A DNA stretch of 64,000 nt from Ruegeria sp. TM1040 (GTDB lineage: Bacteria > Pseudomonadota > Alphaproteobacteria > Rhodobacterales > Rhodobacteraceae): contig NC_008043.1 in the NCBI RefSeq assembly GCF_000014065.1, forward strand, positions 428,001 to 492,000, read 5' to 3'. Position 1 is the stretch's first letter, and every line of letters begins with the position of its first letter. The notes under the pieces were generated by a model. The model was not told the DNA's origin. It worked only from the letters and a program-made list of their open reading frames with translations, and searched no databases. Below are positions 17,917 through 26,283 of the stretch, in pieces. The translations under genes and the position numbers were made by a program.

Positions 17917-19013
17917 GCGTTTCGTTCCTGGATTTGAGCGCGGCTTATGCAGAGGTTTCGGCAGAACTCGAGGCGGCCGCTCAGCGTGCGATGCGCTCTG
18001 GCTGGTACATTGGCGGGCCAGAAGTTACGGCGTTTGAAACCGCCTTTGCCAAGTTCTGCGACGCAAAAGACGCCATCGGCGTGGCCAATGGTTTGGAGGC
18101 GATAGAGATTGCCCTTCATGCCTTTGAGATTGGCGCAGGGGACGAGGTCATCGTTCCGGCCAACACATTCATCGCGACCTGGCTTGCGGTGGCTCGCCGC
18201 GGTGCGGTGATTGTGCCCGTCGAGCCGGATCCCGAGACCTACAACATCACACCCGAGGCAGTTGCAGAGGCAATCACACCGCGGACACGGGCGGTGATTC
18301 CGGTACATCTTTATGGTCAGCCAGCGGACATCGATGGGATCATGCGCGTCGCGTCAGAGCGTGATCTGATCGTGATCGAAGATGCTGCGCAATGTCATGG
18401 GGCTCGGTGTCACGGCGCGCGGATCGGGAGTGTCGGCCACGCCGCGACTTGGAGCTTTTATCCGTCCAAGAACCTCGGCGCGCTTGGTGATGGCGGTGCG
18501 ATTACCACCAACCATGCCGAAGCCGCCGCGCGCATGCGGTTGCTAAGCAACTACGGATCTTCCCAGAAGTACATTCACGACCTTCCGGGAACAAACAGTC
18601 GCCTGGATCCGCTGCAAGCCGCGATGCTATCGGTCAAGCTTCCACTGCTTGACGAGTGGAATCGTCGTCGACAAGCCGTTGCAGCAGAGTATCTGGATGC
18701 TTTGGCGGAAACCGCGCTTGTTCTGCCCAAAATCGCTGATTGGGCAGAGCCGGTCTGGCATCTCTTCGTCGTCCGCCACCCAGATCGCGACGACCTGATG
18801 ACCGCATTGCGAGAACGTGGGGTGGAGACACTCATTCACTATCCGATCCCGCCGCATCGACAAAACGCTTTCAAAGATCTCGGATTTGGCGAAGGGGCCT
18901 TTCCAATCACGGAACAGATGTCGCAGGAATGCTTTAGCTTGCCAATGGGTCCGCATCTTTCCACCGATGATACCCAGCGCGTGATTGCCGCCCTCAAGGA
19001 GCTCTTGGCGTGA
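17913..19013 (+). CDS. PLP-dependent sugar aminotransferase (DegT/DnrJ/EryC1 family; FdtB/QdtB-like)
   Basis: 366 aa, standard for the family. It transfers an amino group from glutamate to a 3-keto sugar nucleotide. Visible motifs are the N-terminal SGWYIGGPEVTAFE, the GAGDEVIVPANTFIAT stretch, VIEDAAQCHGAR, the PLP-lysine segment SFYPSKNLGALGDGG, and the C-terminal WHLFVVR. It overlaps the ketoisomerase by four bases and the glycosyltransferase by four bases, so all three are translationally coupled. Together they should make and then transfer a dTDP-3-amino-3,6-dideoxyhexose. Confidence 0.9.
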   Translation: MSVSFLDLSAAYAEVSAELEAAAQRAMRSGWYIGGPEVTAFETAFAKFCDAKDAIGVANGLEAIEIALHAFEIGAGDEVIVPANTFIATWLAVARRGAVIVPVEPDPETYNITPEAVAEAITPRTRAVIPVHLYGQPADIDGIMRVASERDLIVIEDAAQCHGARCHGARIGSVGHAATWSFYPSKNLGALGDGGAITTNHAEAAARMRLLSNYGSSQKYIHDLPGTNSRLDPLQAAMLSVKLPLLDEWNRRRQAVAAEYLDALAETALVLPKIADWAEPVWHLFVVRHPDRDDLMTALRERGVETLIHYPIPPHRQNAFKDLGFGEGAFPITEQMSQECFSLPMGPHLSTDDTQRVIAALKELLA

Positions 19014-19975
19014 CGTCGCCAAGCGGGGAGGCCTCGGCATGTCCACGGTGCAGTGTGATTTGCCTCACGTATAATCACGCGGCGTATTCAGCTGCGGCGA
19101 TCGCTTCGGTCGCAGAGCAGACCTATCCCAATATCGAGATCATCGTGGTTGACGATGGATCGACAGACGGCAATGCCGACATCGTAGAAGCGGCACTCAA
19201 GTCGTGCGGACGACCCTACAAATTTTTGCGACAAGAAAATACTGGCAATATCGCGATGAACATGAACCGGGGCATCGCGGCGGCCACTGGCGATTATATG
19301 TCGATGTTCTCACTGGATGACCTGCTGCTTCCAGATTGCATCGCGACCAAGATGGAACTTTTGATCGCGGATCCTAAATTGGTTTTCGTTGCCAATACCT
19401 GCAACATGGAGGTCGACGGGGCCGGGCGGGTGACGGATCCGCTCTACAAATCCGGGCTCTATGAGCTTGAGATCGCGACGGCAGAAGCCTTGCTTGAGCT
19501 TGAATTCGAACACATTGGATTGCTCTACATGCAGGGCGTGGTGATTTCGGCACATGTGGTGCGCGCGATCAAGGGCTATGATGAGGACCTAAAAGGGGAT
19601 GACCTGATCATCCGCACGAAGATCTTTCGTCACATGCAAGCGCATCCTGAACTGGGTTTTTGCCTGCTGCATAGGCCCGGGGTGCAATACCGCAAACACA
19701 GCGAGAACATTCACCGTAACTCATGGCGTCAGGTAAAACTCGCGCTCGAATGGCGGGATCGCTTTTTTCCTGACCGCTCCATGCCGCACCTCTGGCGGGT
19801 TTGGGTCGTTCGTGCGCTCAAGACCTCTATTGCGGAGGGCGATATGGATACCGTGACCACCATGACGTCAGAGCATTCAGAAATTTCCGAGGTCTATAAC
19901 GGCTACCGTGGCAGTTGGAAGTTCTGGCGCAACATGGCGAAAAACAAAATTCGACAGCTGTTTGCGCGCGCCTGA
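19010..19975 (+). CDS. Family 2 glycosyltransferase
   Basis: 321 aa from the GTG at 19010 that overlaps the aminotransferase stop. The GT-A nucleotide-binding fold starts with CSVICLTYNHAAY, continues with IEIIVVDDGSTDGN and has the metal-binding SLDD at about residue 103. A late RKHSENIHRNS loop resembles other GT2 enzymes that act on surface polysaccharide or proteins. No membrane segments are apparent, so it acts at the cytoplasmic face. The likely donor is the amino sugar made by the two upstream genes. It converges on the FemAB-like gene. Confidence 0.88.
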   Translation: MTSPSGEASACPRCSVICLTYNHAAYSAAAIASVAEQTYPNIEIIVVDDGSTDGNADIVEAALKSCGRPYKFLRQENTGNIAMNMNRGIAAATGDYMSMFSLDDLLLPDCIATKMELLIADPKLVFVANTCNMEVDGAGRVTDPLYKSGLYELEIATAEALLELEFEHIGLLYMQGVVISAHVVRAIKGYDEDLKGDDLIIRTKIFRHMQAHPELGFCLLHRPGVQYRKHSENIHRNSWRQVKLALEWRDRFFPDRSMPHLWRVWVVRALKTSIAEGDMDTVTTMTSEHSEISEVYNGYRGSWKFWRNMAKNKIRQLFARA

Positions 19976-20035
19976 AGGGCGACCGAAGCCTGTTCTTTCT
20001 AATCTGGTGTGGGGTTTGATGTGGGCGCGACCGTC

Positions 20036-20977
20036 TCAGAGATCCAGAGCGTAGCGTTGATATATCACGCAGCGCGCGCCAAACATTTCTTTTTGTTGTG
20101 CAAGGCCCGGATTTAGGACAGCCCCCCCTTCGGTGGTTGAGATGCCAAAATCAAACCAGTCGCGATCGGCAAAAACGGATTGGATCAGGTGCAGGATAAT
20201 CGCATCGATCGCACCTGCCGCCCGCCCTTCGGGGTTGCCTGCGATGTACTGAATATGGATGCAGCGCCCGCAGTCAAAGCTCACGACACCTGCCTGCATG
20301 GTGTTGCCTTGCATCGCGCCAAACAAGCGAATGCGACTCGGAAAACTCTGGGCAAGCTGCTCAATCTCTGCCAACGAGTGGGTGGGCGCAGCCTCATGTC
20401 GTTCGGCCAGAACATCAGTCAATATACCCCAGAACGCAGACCAGTCCTGCGTTTCCGAAACGACAAAGCCCTCTTTGGCGGCGCGTTTTGCGGCCTGACG
20501 CCGGGATTGGGATTCCTTTGGGCGGCGGGAGAGGGGAATAGCGGCAGAGGCATCGGTCTGGATCAAGCGTCCGCCAAGACGTGACAGCGCATAGAGATCT
20601 TCCTCTACTGGGGCGCTGTGATAGAAATGCGGTGTTGGCTTGTAAATCAGTTGGGTGGCGCCGGTCTGGCGCAAATACGCGCTGATTGCCGCCATGGTCT
20701 CCAACATCAAACCTGTGCGCATGTCATTTCCGACAATCACACCGCCATAGGTAAGGCCGCCGTGAGAGACAACTTGTGTCTCGCTACGGTTGGCAGGGAG
20801 CAGCGCCAGCACTTTTCCCGCGCGCTTCACCACGAGCGATGCATCATGAAACCGGTCTGCATGGTACTCCATGAAGCGGCGGTCATGCAAAAAAGTGCCA
20901 TTGCGCGACGCCGCGACAAAGGCGTTCCATGCGTCCGCCTCGGACGCGTCATAGGGCTTGACGGTCAGATCAGTCAT
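20036..20977 (-). CDS. FemAB/GNAT-like acyltransferase
   Basis: 313 aa, about twice the size of a single GNAT domain and consistent with the double-GNAT FemAB-like fold. The N-terminal half has GTFLHDRRFMEYH and PANRSETQVVSHGGLTYGG, both typical of FemAB-like proteins in exopolysaccharide and peptidoglycan loci. The C-terminal half ends with a DFGISTTEGG motif, also common in this group. It may acylate or aminoacylate the amino group of a sugar. It is the last of three tightly packed minus-strand genes and overlaps the beta-propeller gene by four bases. Confidence 0.75.
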   Translation of the reverse strand: MTDLTVKPYDASEADAWNAFVAASRNGTFLHDRRFMEYHADRFHDASLVVKRAGKVLALLPANRSETQVVSHGGLTYGGVIVGNDMRTGLMLETMAAISAYLRQTGATQLIYKPTPHFYHSAPVEEDLYALSRLGGRLIQTDASAAIPLSRRPKESQSRRQAAKRAAKEGFVVSETQDWSAFWGILTDVLAERHEAAPTHSLAEIEQLAQSFPSRIRLFGAMQGNTMQAGVVSFDCGRCIHIQYIAGNPEGRAAGAIDAIILHLIQSVFADRDWFDFGISTTEGGAVLNPGLAQQKEMFGARCVIYQRYALDL

Positions 20978-21903
20978 GCCTCAGCCTGCCATTCCGCGAC
21001 GCCGACGCCGGTCTCACCCATGTTGTTTCCGTTGTAAAACAGATAGCTACGACCAGTTGGCGTGTCGATCCTTGCCGGATAGCATGTCATTTCTGCATCC
21101 CAGTCGCCGGGCGCTCCGCGAGGCAGTTCAACCTCATCTGAACGCTGAAACACGATCCCGTCTTTGGAGTGCGCCAAGTGGCTTGAATAGTGCTTGTCGA
21201 ACGTATCCGACGTCACGCGCAGCTCAAAACTGCCATCTGCGAGACGATTGGCACGGGGGCGACCGATGCGGTATTCGGCCTCATTCACATCCATGATCTT
21301 CACTGCATCACGCATGTCAAAGTGAAGGCCATCTTCTGATGGAACCGTCCAGCAATTGTACTGTGGGTAGATGCGCCCGTTGATGTCCTGCCAGCGCTGA
21401 CCGCAGGAAATCCACGCGCGAAACCCGGTCTCTGTTTGGGCAATGCTATGCAGCGCATTGATGAACAACGCTTCGGGCGCGCGATCTAGAACCGGGGTGG
21501 GGAACACCCGGTCAAAGCGCGTGCCAGACGCATCGCTGATCGCTACGCCCGTGAAGGCCAAAAACTTTGCCTTTTCAACAAGCTGAAAGCCCACGTAATA
21601 CATCCGAAGTTCGGCTTCGGACGTTCTGATCACATCTCCAAGAATGACGCCGTTGTCGTCAAACATGCCCGGTTCGCCGAGGTCCAGCGCCGGTGCATCG
21701 CAGACCGCGATCACCCGAAGTGGGTTGTGGGCATCAAGATCGACCCAGCCAATCCGAGAGATACCCGCATCATCGCGCATGCCCCCATAGAGACGAATGA
21801 CATCCGCAGACATCTGCACGGGAACCGGTGTCATGAAACTGTGCTGCGCCCAATCCGCAAATCCGTCGGCGCAATACACCCGACCAAGTTTGTGCCAAGC
21901 CAT
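20974..21903 (-). CDS. Beta-propeller protein related to GH43/GH32-like glycosidases, unknown activity
   Basis: 309 aa without signal peptide or membrane segment. Repeated short blades with alternating aromatic and acidic residues (IRLYGGMRDD, LRMYYVGFQ, FRAWISCG, SYLFYNGNNMGETGVGVAE) suggest a five-bladed propeller. Such proteins are often found in polysaccharide gene clusters, where some are thought to act as transferases rather than hydrolases. It lies one base after the NeuD-like gene and overlaps the FemAB-like gene, so the three are one operon. Its specific reaction is unknown. Confidence 0.6.
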   Translation of the reverse strand: MAWHKLGRVYCADGFADWAQHSFMTPVPVQMSADVIRLYGGMRDDAGISRIGWVDLDAHNPLRVIAVCDAPALDLGEPGMFDDNGVILGDVIRTSEAELRMYYVGFQLVEKAKFLAFTGVAISDASGTRFDRVFPTPVLDRAPEALFINALHSIAQTETGFRAWISCGQRWQDINGRIYPQYNCWTVPSEDGLHFDMRDAVKIMDVNEAEYRIGRPRANRLADGSFELRVTSDTFDKHYSSHLAHSKDGIVFQRSDEVELPRGAPGDWDAEMTCYPARIDTPTGRSYLFYNGNNMGETGVGVAEWQAEA

Positions 21904-21904
21904 G

Positions 21905-22579
21905 TCAGTTCTTGAGTTTGAAGTAACGATAGGTGCTAACCCGCGATGGTTCGGCCGGATGCCCCGTCAGGAGTTGGCCAGGCTCTTTGAAAGACTTATT
22001 GACCACTGTTGCAAGCCCGACAAAGCAGTCTTCGCCGATCTCGATATTGTCGGCAAAGGATGCATTGACGCCGACAAAGCACCGCCGCCCGATCTTGCAA
22101 TACCCCGACACCACGACATGCGAGGAGAGGAAGCAGAACTCTCCAATCTCGGTCTGGTGGCCGATGTGGTTCCCACTCCATAGTACGACACCGTCACCAA
22201 TCTTGACCCCGTGTTGCACAACATTGTTTTCAAAGATGAAAACATTCTCGCCGAGCTCGGCGGTACGCCACACGAAGGCATGCGAACTGATGTAGTTGGC
22301 GAGCCCGTATCCTTTTTCTCGCATGACCCCAACCAGACGCTCTCTGACGCGATTGAGTTGGGTGTTGGTGACGGCCACATGCGCTTTCACTTCCAAAGGA
22401 TCGAAATGATCTTCGACGGTCTCCAGATCGATCAGCGGTAGACCACAATGGGTGTCGCCCTCACGAAAGGCGGCCTCGACGGCAAACCCCACAACGTCAT
22501 AATCGGAGTCATAGGTAAAATACTCATAGGCGATGTCGGCAAATTCGCCTGCGCCCACGATCAACAAGGGTGTCGTCAT
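21905..22579 (-). CDS. NeuD/PglD-like sugar O- or N-acetyltransferase (left-handed beta-helix)
   Basis: 224 aa. An N-terminal Rossmann-like part (LLIVGAGEFADIAYEYF) is followed by hexapeptide repeats forming a left-handed beta-helix (about residues 95-205). The conserved catalytic histidine context is SGNHIGHQTEIG. This is the domain order of PglD, NeuD and related acetyl-CoA-dependent sugar acetyltransferases. In this island it is the best candidate to acetylate the 3-amino sugar made by the neighbouring plus-strand operon. The first gene of its minus-strand operon, it is divergent from the OGT-like gene. Confidence 0.82.
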   Translation of the reverse strand: MTTPLLIVGAGEFADIAYEYFTYDSDYDVVGFAVEAAFREGDTHCGLPLIDLETVEDHFDPLEVKAHVAVTNTQLNRVRERLVGVMREKGYGLANYISSHAFVWRTAELGENVFIFENNVVQHGVKIGDGVVLWSGNHIGHQTEIGEFCFLSSHVVVSGYCKIGRRCFVGVNASFADNIEIGEDCFVGLATVVNKSFKEPGQLLTGHPAEPSRVSTYRYFKLKN

Positions 22580-22815
22580 ATCATCACTGCCTCAGCTTTT
22601 TACCTGCCAGTGATATACGTGAGTCATGGCGTGAATGAAATCCAAGAATGTTTCGTGACGTGGCAGCCCTTAAGCCGAGACCACTATATGGGGCTTCATA
22701 TTGGGCTTCGTAACTCCTTCCCGCACGTCTCGTCGTCTTTGAAAGGATCTTAAGTTTCGCACGGTACGCTCGGGTTCTGACCCACGACACCCAGCTTTGG
22801 AAGACGGACCTTGAA

Positions 22816-24498
22816 ATGACCATTGCGTTTTCTCCCCGCGATCTGACCCCGCTCTATGCTTCGGCGGTTGCGCTGCTCAATGCGGGCAATCTTGCAGCAG
22901 CGAGGGAACAGCTTTTGCGGTCTTTGCATGAAGAAGGGGAGACGGCGCTCAGCTACCACTATCTCGCGCAGATCCTCGAGCGCGCCGGTGGGCCCGGCAC
23001 CGAGGTGCTGGCGGCGCAGGCCAATGCGTTGAAATGTGCGCCCAACCACCCGGTGTTTCTGGCAGCACTCGGTGTGCGCTTGGTTGATGCCGGGCGCGAT
23101 CAAGATGCGCTTGTGCTCCTCAGGAAGGCGCTGGAGATCGACCCCCAAAACCCTCTGGCGCTCCCCTGGGTCATGCGGCTCAATCGCCGCTACTTGCAGT
23201 GGACCTCATATGAGGAAGAGGCCGCAGCATGTGAGATGCTCCTCAAGAGCGCGCACAAGGTGGATCCGCTGCTCTCGCTGACATTTGTGGATGATCCAGC
23301 CCAGCAGTTGAAGATCGCCGCACGCAGCGCGCCCGATGTCGCCGTTCAGCCGCTGGAGCCGCATGCCCCGCATGAAAAGATCCGTGTCGGGTATTTCTCG
23401 GCAGATTTCAGCGAACATGCCACGATGCATCTGATCGAAGGGCTGATTGAGGCGCACGACAAAGGCGTCTTTGAATTCCATGTGTATGATTTCAAACCGG
23501 ATCCCACGTCTCGCCAGCATCAGATCATCCGTGATTTTGCAGATTGCTATCACGACGTTAGTGCGCTTTCGGCCGCAGAAACGGCCGCGTTGGCCCGCCA
23601 GGAGCAGCTTGATATTGCCGTTGATCTCAAGGGGATCACCACCGACTCGCGACCAATGATCTTTGCGCTCCGGGTCGCGCCTGTGCAGGTTTCATTTCTG
23701 GGATTTCCAGGCACAACCGCGATTGCGGAAATGGACTATATGATCGCGGATCGCATCACCATTCCTGACGGGGATGAACGGTTTTACAGCGAAAAGATTC
23801 TCCGCCTGCCGGGATGCTACCAGCCCAACACGAATTCGCGCATCCTGCCTGAGGGGGCAGGTGGGCGCGCCGCCTTTGGCCTGCCGGACGACCGGTTTGT
23901 ATTCGCGAGCTTCAATCATCCGCACAAGGTTGGCCCGAGCGAATTTGCAACTTGGATGGAGATTTTGCGCGAGGTGCCGCAGGCGGTGCTCCTGTTCTAT
24001 TCCGGAAAGGCGGACCTGGGCGCCGCGCTGGCCGAACGAGCCCAGGCCCACGGGGTTGAGCCGTCGCGGGTCTTGGCCTGCGGCCCGCTTCCCCAGACGG
24101 CGCATCTGGAGCGGATCGCGCAGGTCGATCTTTGTCTGGATTGTTTTGCCTACAATGCCCATACCACCGCTTCGGATGCGGTCTGGGCGGGGGTGCCCTT
24201 GCTGACGCTTGCAGGTCGTCAGTTTGCGGCACGCGTTGCGACCAGCATCCTGTCTACGGCGGGTGTGCCGGAACTCTCGACGGTCTCGACCAAGGACTAT
24301 GTGGCAAAGGCGGTGCATCTTGCCACCCACCCAGAGGATCTTCTGGCCCTAAGGCAGAAAATTTCAGCGGCGCGGCACGGCTCGCCTCTCTTTGATACCA
24401 AGCGCTGGACCCGTGACTACGAGGCTCTCTTGCAGATGTGCTATCAACGCCACCGGGCCGGTGAGGCACCCGACCACATGTCCCTCAGCGACGGCTGA
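22816..24498 (+). CDS. TPR protein with SPINDLY/OGT-type glycosyltransferase domain (GT41)
   Basis: 560 aa. Residues 1-150 form about four TPR-like helical repeats. The catalytic part starts near residue 185 with RVGYFSADFSEHATMHL, continues with QVSFLGFPGTTA, MDYMIADRITIPD, FASFNHPHKV and ends with HTTASDAVWAGVPLLTL. These are the landmarks of O-GlcNAc transferase-like GT41 enzymes, which transfer a sugar from UDP-GlcNAc to serine or threonine of proteins. The histidine of FSEHA corresponds to the catalytic-region His. Related bacterial enzymes modify flagellin or adhesins; no such target is encoded here. It ends four bases before trhO, which converges on it. Confidence 0.88.
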   Translation: MTIAFSPRDLTPLYASAVALLNAGNLAAAREQLLRSLHEEGETALSYHYLAQILERAGGPGTEVLAAQANALKCAPNHPVFLAALGVRLVDAGRDQDALVLLRKALEIDPQNPLALPWVMRLNRRYLQWTSYEEEAAACEMLLKSAHKVDPLLSLTFVDDPAQQLKIAARSAPDVAVQPLEPHAPHEKIRVGYFSADFSEHATMHLIEGLIEAHDKGVFEFHVYDFKPDPTSRQHQIIRDFADCYHDVSALSAAETAALARQEQLDIAVDLKGITTDSRPMIFALRVAPVQVSFLGFPGTTAIAEMDYMIADRITIPDGDERFYSEKILRLPGCYQPNTNSRILPEGAGGRAAFGLPDDRFVFASFNHPHKVGPSEFATWMEILREVPQAVLLFYSGKADLGAALAERAQAHGVEPSRVLACGPLPQTAHLERIAQVDLCLDCFAYNAHTTASDAVWAGVPLLTLAGRQFAARVATSILSTAGVPELSTVSTKDYVAKAVHLATHPEDLLALRQKISAARHGSPLFDTKRWTRDYEALLQMCYQRHRAGEAPDHMSLSDG

Positions 24499-24502
24499 GG
24501 TC

Positions 24503-25402
24503 TCAGGCTTCTTGAATATCGCCGCGCTCGCGCGCGAGCCGGATCTGTTTCTGACGCTCGCGAAAGCGCATTTTGTCCTGCGCGCTGGTCTCATTGATGC
24601 AATTGTGACAGGAAACGCCCGCCTCGAACTCCGGGCGTTCTTTGTCTTCGGGCAGGATCGGGCGGCGGCAGCCATGGCACAGCTCATGCGGGCCTTCTTT
24701 GAGCCCGTGACCGACCGAGACGCGGTTGTCAAAGACGAAACATTCGCCCTGCCAGCTGCTCTGGTCCTGCGGGACCTCTTCGAGGTAGCGCAGGATTCCA
24801 CCTTTTAGGTGGTAGACATCCTCGACGCCCTGCCCGAGCAGAAAATTCGTGGATTTTTCACAGCGGATGCCGCCGGTGCAGAACATCGCCACACGTTTGT
24901 TGTGAAAGCGGTCCTTGTTTTCCTCCCACCACTGCGGGAATTCGCGAAAGCTCTCGGTCTTGGGGTCGATGGCGCCCTCAAAGGTCCCGATCGCCACCTC
25001 GTAGTCGTTGCGCGTGTCGATTACCACCACGTCGTCCGAACGGATCAGGTCGTTCCAGTCCTCTGGTTCAACGTAATGTCCAACCGAGGCACGCGGATCG
25101 ACATCGGGTTGACCCATGGTGACGATCTCTTTTTTCAGACGCACCTTCATTTTGCCAAAGGGCGGATGGTCCGCAGTGGCCTCTTTCCAGTCCAGATCCG
25201 CGCAGCCCGGCAGGGACTTGATATGTGCGAGCACGGCATCAATCCCGGCGCGGGGACCGGCGATCGTGCCGTTGATCCCTTCATGGGCCAGCAGCAAGGA
25301 CCCTTTGACGTCGTGCTCCAGACACAGCGCGAGCAACGCAGGCTTGAGAGCAGCGGGATCCGGGAAGCGGGAGAATTGATAGAGTGCGGCGATGGTATAC
25401 AT
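24503..25402 (-). CDS. trhO: tRNA uridine(34) hydroxylase (rhodanese family)
   Basis: 299 aa from the ATG at 25402 (N-terminus MYTIAALYQF, as in relatives); a longer frame is possible but not conserved. TrhO hydroxylates uridine 34 in tRNA to 5-hydroxyuridine. The central rhodanese domain holds the catalytic CTGGIRCEKS. A C-terminal zinc-like cluster follows: CHGCRRP and CHNC. The N-terminal UPF0176 part with GTIAGPRAGIDAVLAHI is intact. It stands alone and converges on the OGT-like gene with only four bases between stops. Confidence 0.93.
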   Translation of the reverse strand: MYTIAALYQFSRFPDPAALKPALLALCLEHDVKGSLLLAHEGINGTIAGPRAGIDAVLAHIKSLPGCADLDWKEATADHPPFGKMKVRLKKEIVTMGQPDVDPRASVGHYVEPEDWNDLIRSDDVVVIDTRNDYEVAIGTFEGAIDPKTESFREFPQWWEENKDRFHNKRVAMFCTGGIRCEKSTNFLLGQGVEDVYHLKGGILRYLEEVPQDQSSWQGECFVFDNRVSVGHGLKEGPHELCHGCRRPILPEDKERPEFEAGVSCHNCINETSAQDKMRFRERQKQIRLARERGDIQEA

Positions 25403-25606
25403 GAGAGGGCGGATAGAGCGAGTTGCACGCTTTTGCAAGATGCGAAAAAGTCAAGCAACAGCCATAAAATAAACACCTGAAATGTAGGATTGGCTTGCTA
25501 TAAAGTCACAGCGCTGCAGTGCTAGGATCTCCCCAAAGGTGATTGCGCTTGAAACTCTGTCAGGCGCGGTTTCCTTCTAGTGAAAACAACAGCAATGGAG
25601 GCGGCA

Positions 25607-26200
25607 GTGACACAGGCTCTTCTCGTTATTGATGTGCAGAATGATTTTTGCCCCGGTGGCGCGCTGGCGGTGACGGAGGGCGATGAGGTCGTTGCCCCGA
25701 TCAACGCCATGATGGAGCGGTTCGACACCGTGATCCTGACGCAGGACTGGCATCCCAAGGGGCATTCGTCCTTTGCCAGTTCTCATCCCGGGCATGCGCC
25801 CTTTGACACGATGGAAATGTATTATGGTCAACAGGTTATGTGGCCCGATCATTGTGTTCAGGGCAGCCAGGGCGCAGAGTTTCACCCAAGGCTGCGCACT
25901 GACGGGGACATGATCATCCGCAAAGGGTTTCGCCCCGAGGTGGATAGCTATTCCGCGTTTTTTGAAAACGACCAGACCACGCCGACCGGGCTCGAAGGCT
26001 ACCTGCGCACGCGCGGGATCTCGGATCTGACACTGGTGGGCCTGGCCACGGATTTCTGCGTCGCGTTTTCGGCTCTGGATGCGCGCCGACTTGGTTTTTC
26101 CGTGGAAGTTGAGCTGGCAGCCTGCCGTGCAATCGATCTGGATGGGTCCCTGGCAACGCAGCTTGAGAATATGCGTCAAAAAGGCGTGAAAATTTCGTGA
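25607..26200 (+). CDS. pncA: Nicotinamidase
   Basis: 197 aa from the GTG at 25607, preferred because GGAGG lies five bases upstream; GTG at 25580 or ATG at 25595 would add nine or four residues. PncA hydrolyses nicotinamide to nicotinate in NAD salvage. The catalytic triad is recognisable: Asp in VIDVQNDFCPGG, Lys in MIIRKGF, and Cys in TDFCVAFSA. The metal ligands are in TQDWHPKGHSSF. The partner enzyme gene pncB follows 2.4 kb downstream beyond the histidine kinase, in the same direction. Confidence 0.94.
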   Translation: MTQALLVIDVQNDFCPGGALAVTEGDEVVAPINAMMERFDTVILTQDWHPKGHSSFASSHPGHAPFDTMEMYYGQQVMWPDHCVQGSQGAEFHPRLRTDGDMIIRKGFRPEVDSYSAFFENDQTTPTGLEGYLRTRGISDLTLVGLATDFCVAFSALDARRLGFSVEVELAACRAIDLDGSLATQLENMRQKGVKIS

Positions 26201-26283
26201 CAGCGCAGGTCATTTGTTAATCTCGGTCGAATATAAGAACAACAGCCTGACGTTTCAGGGCGACCTAGTCGGATCAGCGGAGC

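Noticed and set aside
18389-18425. Micro-duplication of CHGAR in the sugar aminotransferase
   Set aside because: The family normally has a similar HGAR-x-x-G-x-R arrangement here, so it is ordinary variation.
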